Source: Phytophthora colocasiae (lineage: Eukaryota > Oomycota > Peronosporomycetes > Peronosporales > Peronosporaceae). From it: a stretch of DNA of 64,000 bases. The DNA lies in NCBI GenBank assembly GCA_018806915.1, contig JAGKQI010000090.1, forward strand, positions 2,356,001 through 2,420,000. Direction: 5' to 3'. Of the stretch, positions 30,731 through 42,539 are shown one piece after another. Below the pieces are notes generated by a model that did no database searches, was not told where the DNA came from, and was given only the letters and a program-made list of their open reading frames with translations. Made by a program: the position numbers and the translations under genes. Each line of letters opens with the position of its first letter. Within the stretch, counting starts at the first letter, position 1.

Positions 30731-32105
30731 TATGAAAGCACACGAACGTTGTATGCTGTGTAGTCATCTTACTCCATCTCGCACCCCAATGAAGTGCTGC
30801 GAGGACCGCACTCTGTAGCTCTCGGACGTTAATAGATTTTTCGTTGGTCATGGACTGCAGCGCCCGAAGTTCGTCCTGCGTAGGCACTGCAGTGCACGCC
30901 AATTGAGCAACCGGAATCCCGTTGAACCTCCCATGATTTTGGAGAACAGCCCTGAACCAACGAAGATCGTCGACGGCTTCTGGAAGCAGTGCCTTCGAGC
31001 CGAACGGGGGCCAGGATGTTGTTGCAACATGAACACGTTGGTAGAATACCCGAGCTGGAGGAAAACAGGTAGAGACGTGACGAAATACTCCGAGTAACTT
31101 GGTCAGTTCCGACCTGGCGGCGAGTGCGGTTGAAATCAACGCTTCAGTGAGACGCAATGCCTTCGTTAGTTTGTATTTCGGGATTGAGACCGTTCCAGAT
31201 GCCGTATCCCACAACAACCCCAGTGCTTTGTTCTGCGACCGCCATGGAGTGAATTTCTTGTCGTTGATTGCTGTAGGACCGAGAACTGTCGCCATGGCGT
31301 GGCGCAGTGTCAGATTAGCCGTGGAACAGCGGTCACCATGGTTAACCTCGACGCACGTATGGTCGTCACACCAGACATTACCACGGAGTTGCCCGAGTGA
31401 GAGAATATCGTCAGTGATGATTGCTTGCTCGTAGATATCGTTGATTACCGTGGCCGCTAAGGAATAGAAGGCTGGTGAACCACACCAGCCAAATCCACAA
31501 GACAGATCAATGACCACGTAGCCATCAAACATAAAGCTGAACATGTGAACGTACTCCTCATGTACAGGCGCGTGCCTGAATGCGCCAGAAACGTCTCCGA
31601 GCATCACGAGTACCTCCTCGTCGGGGTAACTCGATCGTAAGTCGTGAATGCGTCGTGCAATGTCACGTGGAAGATTGTAAGCGATAGACGGGAAGTTGTC
31701 GCGGTCTGTGAAGTCGTTCACAGCCGCCCCACGTGGGTACAAGTAGTCGTTAATCATGCGTGTATCATCGGCACCCTTCTCGACAACCCCGACCGGGCTA
31801 ATGAACACTTCCGGCCACAGTTCGAGTACTCGGTCGTCGAGCACGAGGTACCGTCCTTCCAGTTGGCCCTTACGAACGTGACGTCGTACAGCAGCAGCGT
31901 GTGCATCGGAACTTCTGTGGTTCTTGGGACGGTATTGTTGTGTTTGGGGCTTCGACTGAGTCCACTCTGGCCGGACGCCTTCCCGAACGATGCGGTTCCA
32001 GAGTTCGTACGATCTGCGTCTAGAAGTGTTGTGTGGAATTGGGACTTCGTAGAGCACCTTGTTAGGCCTTCCATCCGCATCGGTTTGACCACGTATACAC
32101 CGCAC
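30348..32105 (-). CDS. Reverse transcriptase-RNase H of element 2
   Basis: One open frame of 585 codons. RT motifs include FISPVGVVEK, RMINDY, MLGDVSGAFRHAP, DLSCGFGWCGSP and the catalytic NVWCDDH. RNase H follows, with NVRELQSAVLAAL, FHIDNTSAVAW (catalytic Asp) and AGKQNNMADAGSR. The coding begins upstream of the first ATG in a frame that joins gag by a shift. In Ngaro/DIRS elements this protein makes cDNA in the cytoplasm. It is the best preserved part of either tyrosine-recombinase element here. Confidence 0.85.
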   Translation of the reverse strand: MRCIRGQTDADGRPNKVLYEVPIPHNTSRRRSYELWNRIVREGVRPEWTQSKPQTQQYRPKNHRSSDAHAAAVRRHVRKGQLEGRYLVLDDRVLELWPEVFISPVGVVEKGADDTRMINDYLYPRGAAVNDFTDRDNFPSIAYNLPRDIARRIHDLRSSYPDEEVLVMLGDVSGAFRHAPVHEEYVHMFSFMFDGYVVIDLSCGFGWCGSPAFYSLAATVINDIYEQAIITDDILSLGQLRGNVWCDDHTCVEVNHGDRCSTANLTLRHAMATVLGPTAINDKKFTPWRSQNKALGLLWDTASGTVSIPKYKLTKALRLTEALISTALAARSELTKLLGVFRHVSTCFPPARVFYQRVHVATTSWPPFGSKALLPEAVDDLRWFRAVLQNHGRFNGIPVAQLACTAVPTQDELRALQSMTNEKSINVRELQSAVLAALHWGARWSKMTTQHTTFVCFHIDNTSAVAWASKRSSRHPTVQCYNRLLSLADISYKLSFSAEHIAGKQNNMADAGSRAWTENHPLWESCHLHGHRSRFDRRSTISQACGNCFVRSSSRTDYNKQVSHALVAMGRILSVHELVPLVEKR

Positions 32106-32168
32106 AAACTCCGCCAGTGATAACGTGCGCGAACAGCAAGATCGCTCAGAGTTGTGGCAAGATAAGTG

Positions 32169-34157
32169 TCAATATTGTTCACTTGAGCGCTCGAAGGTGA
32201 AATTACAACACCAAATGTAGATGCAAACGAGCTGAGGCAACTGTTTTTGTCGTTGTCGTTGACTGCTACGAGCCGAGTAAGGAGCGAAGTTGTACTGGGC
32301 GCGTACGAATTGCGAGCCTTCTGACAGCGAGCTTTCTTGGAAACACCTCGGCTGCTTGATGGCCGGCCGGTCAGTCAGCCTTCCTTCGGATCTGGAGCTA
32401 GTCCGTTGAACCGCTCCATAATATGAGCCTTCATGATATCTGGTAATTCCTTGGGTCGGAAGAGCCCGTTTGTTGTCGAAGCAACCACCACTGCCATTAC
32501 CAGAGCATCCCGTGACCGACATCCACTTCATGCATAACTTCTTGTCTCCTTGGCGCGGTAATGCTGCGAACTCTGCGGCTGGAACAGATGACTGTCTGCG
32601 CTGGCGGTATACGCGTCGAGGCGTGTCATTGTTCTGCCCACGGTGCTGGTTGGAATCAGAACCTCGGTGAATACGACGGAGGTCCATAAGCTCCATGAGT
32701 TCTTCGTCTACCCGAGAAAATTCGTACTGTACACCCTGTGCACTGACAAGATCGCGGGCGACGACGAAACCGCGAAACCTTCCAAACTTTTTCGTTATCC
32801 AGAAGGCCATAAGCTTCCAACCCACAGTGTCCGAGTCAGAAATGGCCTTGTAACGATCCACAAAGGCAACAGCACTGTCGATCAGAGCTGAGACCTCGTC
32901 TGCGTAAAATGCTTGGGCGAATATCTTCAGACTGCGTAGGGCACTGCTGACGTCGGTCCAACAAGTAGCGGCTGGTGCTGGACGAAGTGTGTTCCGTTCC
33001 GAAAAATCTGTGAAGCTCACATTGGTGTCCTGAGCATGGACCTGGTCCCACAGGTCGGCCGGCCGACAATGCATCAGCGTGAGACTCGTGACAAGAAACC
33101 AAATTCCCAAAGTCCGCGACATACAGGTGGGAGTCGTGGAAATAACGCGTGTTCTGACTGTTGCATCCGTTCAAGTATGTAGCGAGAAGACTTCCCTTGG
33201 AAACGCGGATGCATCACCGTCTTACTTACCCGACGCTGTGTGTGTAAAGGTCGGGACGCTCCGCGGCCTTCGTCATCGTCACTGTCAGCCTCGACGTCGT
33301 CGTGTAGACTCGGCTGTCTGCCCACCGAGTCATGAAGAACTGTACGGCTTCGCTTTCCTAACGTGCGGCTCAGGTTGCGGACGTCTTGGATGTCATCATC
33401 GGCGTCCGGCGAGCTAGCGATACTGAGCAACTCGTCGAGATGGCTTGTGCCACTTGGGGCTTGAGCCCCGGTCGTTTTTCCGTCGTGTAGGGTTGTAGCT
33501 TGAGGGTCTTGATATAGATTTAGTGTGTTTCTCTTGCGCGATCCAGTCACACAGTCTAGAACATGTTGTCGGTGGATTGTCACCATACTAAGATCATGAG
33601 GGCGCACCAGAGTAACGAGATCGTCGGATACAAAAGGGACGGCGAGCGTAGAGCGAACCGAATTCAACACGTCTCCTTTGCGTTTCTGGCAGGCTTGAAT
33701 GGTCGTGTCCTGCTGGTGCAGAAGCTCCTTGGGGTTGAGCACCAATAGGGTCAGCCTTGATGACTCGGAGAGGCTCCACTAGGGCCACCGAAATTGCACG
33801 ACCGTCTGATAAGACACTTAACCACGTGGCGTCGGTATTGACCTCGTAGCGAACCACGACACCGTAAGCCCATTGACCGACACACGGACCATGGGGTAGG
33901 ACGAATGTGACAGGGTGGGCGAGGTAGCTCCCAGGCCACAGTGTGGCTTCTTCTGCGTCAACCTTGAGAAGATCAAATGTGGAGAGAGGTAGCTGGACTT
34001 CTTGGCCGTTACCGTCGACGTCAGGACCAACCACTGTGACCGTGGCGGTGTCATCATCTACACTCACAAGCCGAACGTAGCAAAACTCGCTAAGGTCTGG
34101 CACATGTGTAGGAACAACGAAGGCGAGGGCGTTGGCAGAGACTCGACGAGGGGCCAT
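32169..34157 (-). pseudogene. Gag-like region of element 2, frameshifted
   Basis: The ATG at 34,157 starts MAPRRVSANALAFVVP and stays open for 187 codons (to 33,594). The coding sense then continues in the frames of 33,745-33,074 and 33,122-32,169. The last part has a candidate nucleic-acid binding stretch (KLCMKWMSVTGCSGNGSGGCF). At least two frame breaks separate it from RT. Confidence 0.6.
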
Positions 34158-34340
34158 CGTAGACGCGAAGAGAACTGAGACGTTGGATGAACTGGCTTGA
34201 GAGGTTTGCAGCTCGTTGCAGAAAGCAAAATGAGTGCCGTGAATCGCTGTCGCTCCTTCCTACCTAACCATAGTACTTTTATACATCAGATTCTTACCGC
34301 CTATCGGAAAACATATCGTCCTATCGGACGATCTCCACTT

Positions 34341-34444
34341 CGTAAAGACCGCGACCAGGTGCTTTGAGATGCCCTTTCCGTCGACACCCTCCAAGAAGGC
34401 CCGGTCTTACTTAGACGCATTCGACGCAAAGGCTGCGCAGGATA
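34341..34444 (+). repeat. X repeat, right copy
   Basis: Second copy of the 104-bp X repeat, immediately outside A1 of element 2. It is followed by 34,445-34,750, which holds no recognisable gene. Confidence 0.8.
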
Positions 34445-34750
34445 ATACGTAGTTATGTAGGAGGTCCACAACATACAGGGTAACGCGTTTGCTAACATCG
34501 CTAACAGTATGTAGCAATTCTGGCAAACATGTTGGCGGAGTACACTTTAGCGATTCGCGTTATTGGTTCCATCATGCCAGGAACAATTCACAGACGAACC
34601 GGATTTAACTAAAGTCTGGTACCTCCGATGCACAATAAAGCGTTTAAAGCTAAAGTCAAGCTCAGATTTGAAAACCAACATTATTGAAGCCGCATGCCCG
34701 TTGTATTCGCGCCATTCTTCCGTTGGAACAAGGAAGTTATGACTTTTATG
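34445..34750. other. Gene-free spacer between element 2 and the right arm
   Basis: No ORF with protein-like features and no repeat structure beyond short AT-rich stretches were found. Confidence 0.6.
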
Positions 34751-35361
34751 TGAAAATATGTGGACCAATTTAAAGTCGTTCGGCTAAATGTCAGGCTAAA
34801 TCAAGAAGATGACGTTGCGGTTTTCAGTCTACCAGACGTGTTTCAGCTGGATATCGGTTGAATTGATTTGGTTGGCTAGAGAGGAATGGACTTCGTAAAG
34901 TGATACTGCTCATCAGCATGAGGTTGACATGCATTAATCATCAGCATGAGATTGACCAGCGTCAACTTGACGCAAGATAAGGTTACATACAACTTGTACG
35001 GTTGTGTAACTAGAATAACTGAACTCGTTTCTGAAAAATGCCTCTGCAATTCCTTTACATGCCGAGCCAATAAATCTTTCCTACTGCATGTACACGTACT
35101 TGCAACTCCGATCAACAATTGCGTTGGTGCGAAACTTTTAATATACGTCGTTTACTACACTCGTCTGTCCAAAAGGCAACGTCCTTTACCCTCGAGCACC
35201 ACCACCTTTTCGGTCAGGGATCGGGAAATAAAATGTTTTATTTTACGGACGTTCGACCACAGCCGTAATAGCGACTGCAATACTGCAACAAAAAATAATA
35301 ATAACTCGCAATACAATCAATGTATTGCCACACGATCTACTACCTCCGAAGCAACCACTTC

Positions 35362-36878
35362 TCAGTCGCTTGCACCCTCTCCGTCGCTTGAAGTGTCGAC
35401 AAGAGTGCTTGCATTCCACATCCCAATGTTAGCACGTAGAAGGGTTAGCACCTCAAAATTGGCATCGTCCAGCCGTCCTCTCTGAGGGGTTAGAATCAGC
35501 TTGGTCTGTGAGAACAGACGCTCGCACGCGTTACTTGTCGGCGGGATCCTAGTTAGCAGTGCATCGTAGACCACCGACGACCGCCCAGTCTTGCGCGCTG
35601 CTGAGCCTTCCTGCAGAACCGCCGTGGCAAAGTCTGGAGCGCGGTCCCTCTTGCGTTTGTCGCCAGCGATCCGTAGCAAATTTAGCAACTGCCTTTGCTT
35701 CGGCGACCGTGAGTGGGATACCATTAGCCACCTTGACTGCCGCAGTCTCAAAAGTGGGTGAGTGCACAATTTTGGCGTTCGGGGCAAGATGGGTACCCAA
35801 ATTTGGGTACTTCTCCAGGAGCGAGTTGAAAAGTAGGCGGGTGTCAGCCATTGTAGTCTCTTCATCCTGCAGTTTCTTGCAGACGCTGTTGAACACTCCC
35901 AGGTCCTCCATGAGCGCCATGAGTTTCCGGTTTGCAGAAGCGGAAAGGAAGGAGGTCTTCCACGGTTTCAACCTTCCGAATCTCGCCACGAATCTTGAGG
36001 TAGCGAGAGACCATCTCGCAACTGGACGACCAGCGAGTTGCATTTCTCTTGATCGGACGAAGGTCCGTGAACTTTGCAAGCTCAGCGCTGTTGTTTGGAT
36101 GCCGCAGCTGCACCATAAGTGCATTCACCTGGTCCAGCTCCGCCTCATACTGCTGCAAAAAAACTTGCACAGCCAGGTTGAGGCGGTGGCTGGCGCACCC
36201 GACCAAGGGAAGAGCCAGTTTGTTTGCAATTGCGCGATTGGTCGCGCAGTTGTCCCCAACAACGAACAAAACCATGTTGAGCGTCTTGTTGTAGAGGTCC
36301 AACACGCGCTTGAAGTGTTCAATGTGCACGTCTGCTGTCTGGGACCCATCAACGACAGGAGAAATCGACAGCAGTCGCTGACGGAAGGCTCCACCGTGCA
36401 TATAGACGCAAAACAGAGCGACATAATGCGTAGAGCCGTGTGTCCACCCGTCAAAAATGACGCCAAATGAGTCGCCCATTTCTTGCTCGAGCATCAGGCC
36501 GATTTTGGCTGCGACCAAATGCATCTTCGCCTTCAGAGTTTTCAAGCTCGTAGGCCGCAGACGCGACATCTCGCGAGTGAGCGGCTCGTCAACCTCACAG
36601 AGAGGAAGATTGCGGACAACAATCCTGCGTAGCCAGCGGTACAAGTGGTCCACAGCCTCCGAAACGAAGCCAAACGACTCCATTGTGCCGTCCTCCGCGA
36701 GGCGGGATGCAGCCATCTCAGTCAAGTAGTCGGGGTGCTTGGTGCCCAAGTGCGAGAGTAGATTCGAGTAGCCCGTGGCGGGGGCCTGCTTGCGGCTTCC
36801 CTTGCAGATCTTGCAGGTGTAGCGATATTCGGCTCCCTCTTCAAAGAAGAAGGCACAGATGTCGGCGCTCGTAGACAT
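35362..36878 (-). pseudogene. hAT transposase, two frameshifts
   Basis: The ATG at 36,878 starts a protein with a BED-type zinc finger (CKICKG...HLGTKH), then VIFDGWTHGSTHYVALF and VGDNCATNRAIANK with the DDE-region acidic residues, and CASHRLNLAV. The frame shifts near 35,940 and again near 35,650. The C-terminal dimerisation block SNACERLFSQTKLIL...ANIGMWN is readable in the last frame. The catalytic domain is therefore complete in parts but not in one ORF. Confidence 0.85.
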
Positions 36879-37120
36879 CGTGGAGTTACAGGAGCGAATG
36901 TTGTTGCTGGTAGTGGGTTCTTGGAGCTAGCAAATAGCAGAATGAGCTTGGAAAAGAGCTTGAATCGAAGTTACAGGACGATTGAGAATGGTTGGTGCTG
37001 GTGGACATCAACGTTTCACTTTGTTTCTTTATGAACGAATTATTTCGTCTGTTAAGGTATTATATTGGGAATTATTGCACAATTTTTGTATTGACGTTAA
37101 CCCCTCCAACCCGACGTGCT

Positions 37121-37161
37121 GCATAATGCAGTTTATTTTTTTTTCATAAACTGCATTATGC
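37121..37161. repeat. Subterminal 16-bp inverted repeat of PB1
   Basis: GCATAATGCAGTTTAT and its perfect reverse complement are separated by 9 bases, mostly T. It could be a transposase-binding site or cruciform near the left end. Confidence 0.85.
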
Positions 37162-37453
37162 TACATAAGAGCAATTTAGACTTGAAATTTGTATAGAGCG
37201 TATTTTCCCTCGCCAGCGGGTATACAAACTTTAAGATAAGCGATCTTGGCAAAATGATCTTTTTCTGTTACATAACCGAAACCTGATCAGTCTTCTGGCA
37301 AGAGATAGTCGCTCATATTTTAGAAATTTGAGAAAAACGATTTTGATGCGCATCAGCAGATTTGACAGGTAACGGCTGACAGCCACACGCTGACGGAGGG
37401 ATATTTTTTCCATTCGAGATTTTGCACGACTAGGACACAAGTGGAGACCCAAG

Positions 37454-40400
37454 ATGGTGCGATCCCGACACAAACAAGTTCGTGACGCCGACGTGACGTC
37501 GCGTGACCTTTCCTGGAGGTCGGTGTGGCGTGAGTTGAGAGACCAAGGCTGGACTAACAAGCGTCCTTCAAGCCGCGGCCTTGACGACAGATATCGCTAC
37601 GTCCGTCCCGGATGCAACCCCGACGGAGTCGAAGGAGTCGACGTTTTCCTTGGAGAAAAAGCAGTGCTGGAGTATTATGCGAACAGTAAGGTACTGTAGT
37701 GATGTTATTATCAATTGGAAACTAACGTTACATGTTTACATGTACTCGAGCGCGAACGTCCAGCCTTCCTTCCCGTGGTGATGCTGAGCTGACGCGCGCT
37801 GCTCAAGTCGTTCGCGAATCCTACGGCCACCTTTTTGAAGATACAAGTTGTCGCAACGAAGCTGGGAGTGTACCACAGCCTCCACAACCATCTCAAATGC
37901 TTTCACCGCCTCGAAGTGCACCTCCTAATGTTCCTGCAAGTGCCCCAACAACCCCACCGTCTAGTCCTGGAGCAGGTCGACGGTCTTCGCGCTCTACGCG
38001 GCGCTCATTGGCTGATACTGAGAGTCCTATGGCGGCTACACCTCCGCCAAACACGACACTGATTGCTACGTCACCTCATGTCAGCGTTGGTAGTCCGGAC
38101 AACTTGGACGAAGACTCCGAGCTTGAAGCCGTGGAGACTGTGGACGATGTATCGATGGATTCGGCCGAGGAAGGAAGCGATTACCAGCCTGGTACGTTTC
38201 TATTATGCTGCATATAGTGCTGCATATAGTGCTGCATATAGTGCTGCATTTTGTGGTGCATTTCGCTGATTTTGTATTGTTCGATGCTTTGTAGATGGTA
38301 GTGTTGGAGATGGAGTTGACGATGAAGATGGAGGAATGAGCAGTGAGCTACTTGTTGATAAAGACGACTCGCTCAATACGGTGTGTGATGGTGACGACTC
38401 TGCCGAGTATGCTGCCATGGATTCTGGTGATGATGCTGCTAAAGACGACTTGGTTATGGATGAAGACAGTGGAGAAGATGGCGAATGCGCTGATACGCAC
38501 ATTCCAGCTGATGAAGATGAAACTGAAGCTTCTGAGACTGAGATTGCCGCTGAAGTTCTGTTCGCGGAGCAATTCCTGGATAGTTTTGGAGGAGAGGACG
38601 CAGTGTTAGCTGGTAACCTCAAGAACGATGTTCTACGTGAAATGGCTGCGACTGGTTGGGAAGATGTGGAGGAACCAGATACGTTTTACTACATGAACAC
38701 GCCGTACGAGCCGGTGGACAACACACGAAGCTACCCTGGGCTACGGCAACGGTATTCGGGCCCTACAGCTGACGCACTGCGCAATGCTGACTCTCCGCTT
38801 GCGCTTTTTTTTTCTTTCTACCTGTAGTGCTGTGGCAGCACATTGCGGTGTGCTCAAACGAGTATGGGCGTGAAATGGCACCCTTTCGTGTTGGTGAAAG
38901 GTACAAACGCTACCGTAGCAAGTTCCGGCTCAATCCTCAACTACCGAAGAAGACCAAGCGAGACATCCAGACAGAGCTAGAAGGCGTGAAACCGATACAA
39001 CCTCACGAGCTGTGTCGCTTTATCGGCCTCCTAATTGCACGCACGATTGCCCCCAACCGCGAAAAACTTGCAAACCATTGGAAAACTACTGATGAAGGCG
39101 GTATTCCACGTGGAGCGTTTGGATCCGTGCTGCGTCGCGATAGATTTATGGAGATTTCTCGAAACCTACATTTCAATCCGAACTCTGATCCGAGGGCGGT
39201 CACAGATAGAGCATGAAAGATTCGCAAAGTTGTGGAAGTTCTACAAAAGACATTTGAGCGAGGCTATGTGGCTCCAGCACACTTGGCTTTTGATGAAGCG
39301 ATGCTTCCTAGCCGCTCGTCATTCAACAAGATGCGTGTCTACATGAAAGACAAACCCCATAAGTGGGGCACGAAGCTCTTTATGCTGTGCAGTGCGGTGA
39401 CCGCCTACTGCATCAGGTATTTTTTTTTGGTTCTAAGTTTTTCTTATGCTGAATTATGCAGACTAAAGCTGAATATTTTGCTATGTGTATGCTGTTTAAT
39501 GCAGGTTCGAGGTTTACTGCGGTAAGAAACAGCACTCCAGTGATGCACACAACACAGATATGAAGTCAGGTCCTGCTGCAGTAGTCCGCAATCTCCTCGC
39601 TGTGTTTGGGCCAGATTCCCGGATGAATGGAATGAGGCTTGTTGTCGTGGATCGGTTCTATACGTCAGTGGCATTGGCAATTCAATTGCTGCTCATGGGA
39701 TTCTACTGTGTTGGGACTATTATGACGAACCGGCTGGGCTATTGCAAAGGAGTCATTGAAAAAATGAAATCTAGACCTGCTACAATTGCTCGCGGAGCTT
39801 TCAAAGTTTCAAGATCAAAGTTAGTGCCAAACATGACTGCAGTTTGCTGGTGGGACGCGCGTCCGGTTCACTTCCTGTGCACTGGCGGGAGTCTAGAGGT
39901 GGATCGTGTTGCTCGCCAAGAATTCGCAGATAAAGTCGAAGTTCCTTGCCCACGCGTCGTGAAGGACTACCACGTTTTCATGGGGGGCGTGGATGTCCAC
40001 GACCAGTTACGTTTGCAGCGGTACTCTATTCAGAGGGCCGTGCGGTTCAAAAAATACTACAAGTCGCTGGTGTTGGGATTAATTGATCTAGCAATTGTGA
40101 ATGGCTACATAGTCCACAAAGCCTACCACAAGCAGAAGTCGTCTCGCCCATTGACGCATGTGAAGTACATGAAGAAGCTGCATTTGCAGCTCTCGCAGCT
40201 GCAGGCGTCCGACATGTATGAAGGCAACACGTTTGGTACACACGAATCCTCACAAGGCGCTTCCATTCCAGGATCTGGAGGTAGGCAAACTACTCACGCT
40301 GTCCACCAGCTTGATGAGTGGCGGAATACGACGACGCAGCCGAAGCGCCGACAGCGCGCGTGCAAAGTCTGCTCGCTTCTCCGTGTTGCGGACATACGCG

Positions 40401-40686
40401 CGACAACAACATCGTTCTTTTGTCAAGAATGCAGCAGCTCGGGACCAATGTTCCTGTTATGAAGCCGCGCCGACAGATCCGTGGAGTAGCTATGACATGC
40501 TGGGATATCTGGCACCGTGAATGGGTGAACGGCAAGTTGGTTCCGGTCGACACTGGTAGAAATATCAGAGTGCGTCAAGCTGCAGACACGTCGACTGGAG
40601 CTCCGTCAACGCCTGGAACGCCTGTCACGCCTCTCACACCACTGGATCCGGCTAGTAGAGGAAAGCGACGTAGGATGGACTATTAG
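37454..40686 (+). pseudogene. PiggyBac transposase of PB1, several lesions
   Basis: The ATG at 37,454 starts an N-terminal domain (SWRSVWRELRDQGW, FLGEKAVLEYY). An intron, an acidic Ser/Pro linker, a second intron with a 12-bp repeat (38,190-38,293) and the DDE_Tnp_1_7 domain follow. Catalytic Asp residues are visible in HLAFDEAMLP, VVVDRFYTS and MGGVDVHDQ, and a Cys-rich C-terminus (CKVCSLL, CQEC) resembles the PiggyBac RING-like domain. Lesions are a frameshift in the T9 run near 38,806, a TGA replacing Trp at about 39,216 and a frame break near 40,440. An intron lies at about 39,417-39,503. Confidence 0.8.
38204..38258 (+). repeat. 12-bp tandem repeat in a PB1 intron
   Basis: Unit ATAGTGCTGCAT, three to four copies. 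The TGCTGCAT core is the same word found in the subterminal palindromes of this element. Confidence 0.8.
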
Positions 40687-41441
40687 CTGGTAAACTGCAT
40701 TGTTGTGTTTGGTGTAACTCAAATAAAAACTTTGAGTAGAATATATGCAGTCTAAGATATCAGTATGGTTACTTGCGCGAACGTCCCGCACAAGGTATTG
40801 CTTGCTCATCTGAGACTGTGAGCAATCCATCTGACTCTGGTCTTTTCACTTGATTTGAGTATACGTTCCTCGAGCTGCCAGCACAGAATCAGATGATTCT
40901 GGCGTTACTTTCTGTGGGTGACCCCCCATCGGACACTATGACACTTTGTATGGGAAGTTTTCACCTCGAAATTTCTAAAAATGAAAACTCTACCAAATGC
41001 ATAGACCGATGCGAATGACTCGTATCTGTACAGTGTCTGTCTATTACCGGTCCTGTAATGCTGCATTATGCAGACTGTCCAGGTCAATTCAGCTTCCAAT
41101 ATGCGCCTTATGAACAGTTTAGTCTGGTCCTTACCCATTCACGACTGACTTTACCCCGTTTCCCAACCCTTTATATACAAACATCAAGTCATGGTAAGTT
41201 GCATATGCAATTTAAAAAAAACAAAAATCGCTCCGGGTTGGAGGGTATCTTGAGTCAATAATAAATATTGATCCCAATATTGTACGTATTATTGTCTCAG
41301 AAATTATTTTTTCCCGATCCGCTCAAAAGATGTGGTCTCAGCTCTTGCGTGATCATCCTGCCAAAGCCTTTGCGAGAACTCCACGCAGAACGTCTTCAGC
41401 TCGAGGAGAAACCCACCGAATAAATAACTCAACGAAGTCGT

Positions 41442-42539
41442 TTAGTTCTGATGCCGAGTAATTGCGATCGCACTCTGTTGGTACTGCTGGTAGTGGCTGT
41501 TGCAGTAGTTTTTCGTACGTTCATATGCCTGCTTCCGGCACCCTTGGACGATGCATCGTTTACCTAGAAAAACGTAGCAAATTAGCACACACACTTCGAA
41601 GAATACACAAGCAGATAACTTACCACCACCATGAGCCCAGCACAAACCGTTCGAGATAGCGATCTTATCGCAGTCTCCCGTTTTACACTTAGTGCCGCCG
41701 CCATGAGACCAGCAGTAGCCACGAGATTTGGCTCGGTTGGAACAACCCGGAGCCTTGCACTCCATCGATCCGCCTGAAAGAATCAACTGGTTAGCTAACA
41801 TCAAAGAAACGAAAACAGAATGAGACATACCATGCTTCCAGCAGCGACCAAAGTGCTTGGCTCGACTGCTGCAACCTTCTGCAGTGCATCGTTTCCCACC
41901 CTAAAGAGGCAGCAAAGTCAGACATGAAGCTAAAAGTGAAGAGTAACACAGCAAACGTACTCCATGGCGGACGCAGAGTCCGTGATCGACCACGTAGTGG
42001 GTGCAGCCAGTGTATCTGCACGTTCGGCTTGCTGGTCGGGCAGTTCGAGGACTGGGCGTAGTAATAGGACGAGTTCTAGCGCCTACAAGGCCTGGGGGCG
42101 TCATATCCCCTGATACTACAGCGCACGAGCTCGTAGGAGTTGGTAGACTTGGCATAACGAAGTCACTGCATTTGCTGTAGTCTGTAGCATTCGGTCGAGC
42201 TGCAACACAGGGAAAAAGGTGTTGTTAGACGAGAAGAAGACATGATCAACTTAGAGTTCACATACTCATAAATGCAGCAGAGTACGTCGGAGTCTCGGAG
42301 TATTGAGGAGCTGATACGAACGTGCTCTCCTGATATTGCTGCTGCTGTGGACTGGTGCTTCTCAGCACGTCCGAGATGGCTGGAAGTCGAGGGGGAAGCA
42401 GAGGCGGCAGGTCGATGAAACTCGTTCGGGACGTCACGAATTCCGGCTCCGGTTTAACGAAGACGGCATCTCTTTGAGGTTGAGACCGTAGCAGGTCAGT
42501 GAGAACGATGGTGTTCTCCGGCGGCGTCCACGGTTGCAT
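41442..42539 (-). CDS. C-x3-GC/HGGG zinc-finger protein, intact right-arm copy
   Basis: Exons on the minus strand are 42,539-42,266, 42,199-41,961, 41,900-41,831, 41,773-41,624 and 41,563-41,442, with four 57-66 bp GT-AG introns. The junctions stay in frame through to the stop. The N-terminus is Pro/Ser/Thr-rich (MQPWTPPENTIVLTDLL). The C-terminal half has five tandem zinc-binding units, C-x3-GC-x(6-8)-G-x-C-x2-HGGG, beginning with CRYTGCTHYVVDHGLC. The exon 2 frame is open here, whereas the left copy has five extra bases. An upstream start is possible, since the frame stays open to about 42,600. A nuclear DNA- or protein-binding role is inferred from the finger type only. Confidence 0.75.

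Larger units (their letters stand above)
29175..34340 (-). mobile_element. Ngaro-type tyrosine-recombinase retrotransposon, copy 2
   Basis: Read on the minus strand the order is A1 (34,340-34,203), gag-like, RT/RNase H, tyrosine recombinase, B1 (29,446-29,398), A2 (29,369-29,232), B2 (29,223-29,175). A1 and A2 are 138 bp each with few differences; B1 and B2 are 49 bp and identical. This A1...B1-A2-B2 plan is the split direct repeat layout of Ngaro/PAT elements. Directly outside both ends lies a further 104-bp direct repeat X (29,071-29,174 and 34,341-34,444). Coding parts carry frameshifts and stops. Confidence 0.85.
37101..41245 (+). mobile_element. PiggyBac element PB1, nested in the hAT
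   Basis: The left end CCCCTCCAACCCGACGTGC follows TTAA at 37,097-37,100. The right end read inwards is CCCTCCAACCCGGAGCG; its flank is TATC, probably a mutated TTAA. The 13-bp palindrome CTGCATAATGCAG lies 18 bp inside the left end (37,119-37,131), and CTGCATTATGCAG lies at 41,061-41,073, about 170 bp inside the right end. Confidence 0.8.
35215..41320 (-). mobile_element. hAT transposon carrying a nested PiggyBac
   Basis: The left end is CAGGGATCGGGAAATAAAAT. The right end, read inwards, is CGGATCGGGAAAAAATAAT, so the ends are imperfect inverted repeats with the CAGGG-type start usual for hAT. The left duplication arm lacks the whole insert (5301-5325). An 8-bp target duplication is not visible; about five bases present in the empty arm (GATTC) are missing here, so one edge has eroded. 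Without the nested element the hAT is about 2 kb. Confidence 0.8.
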
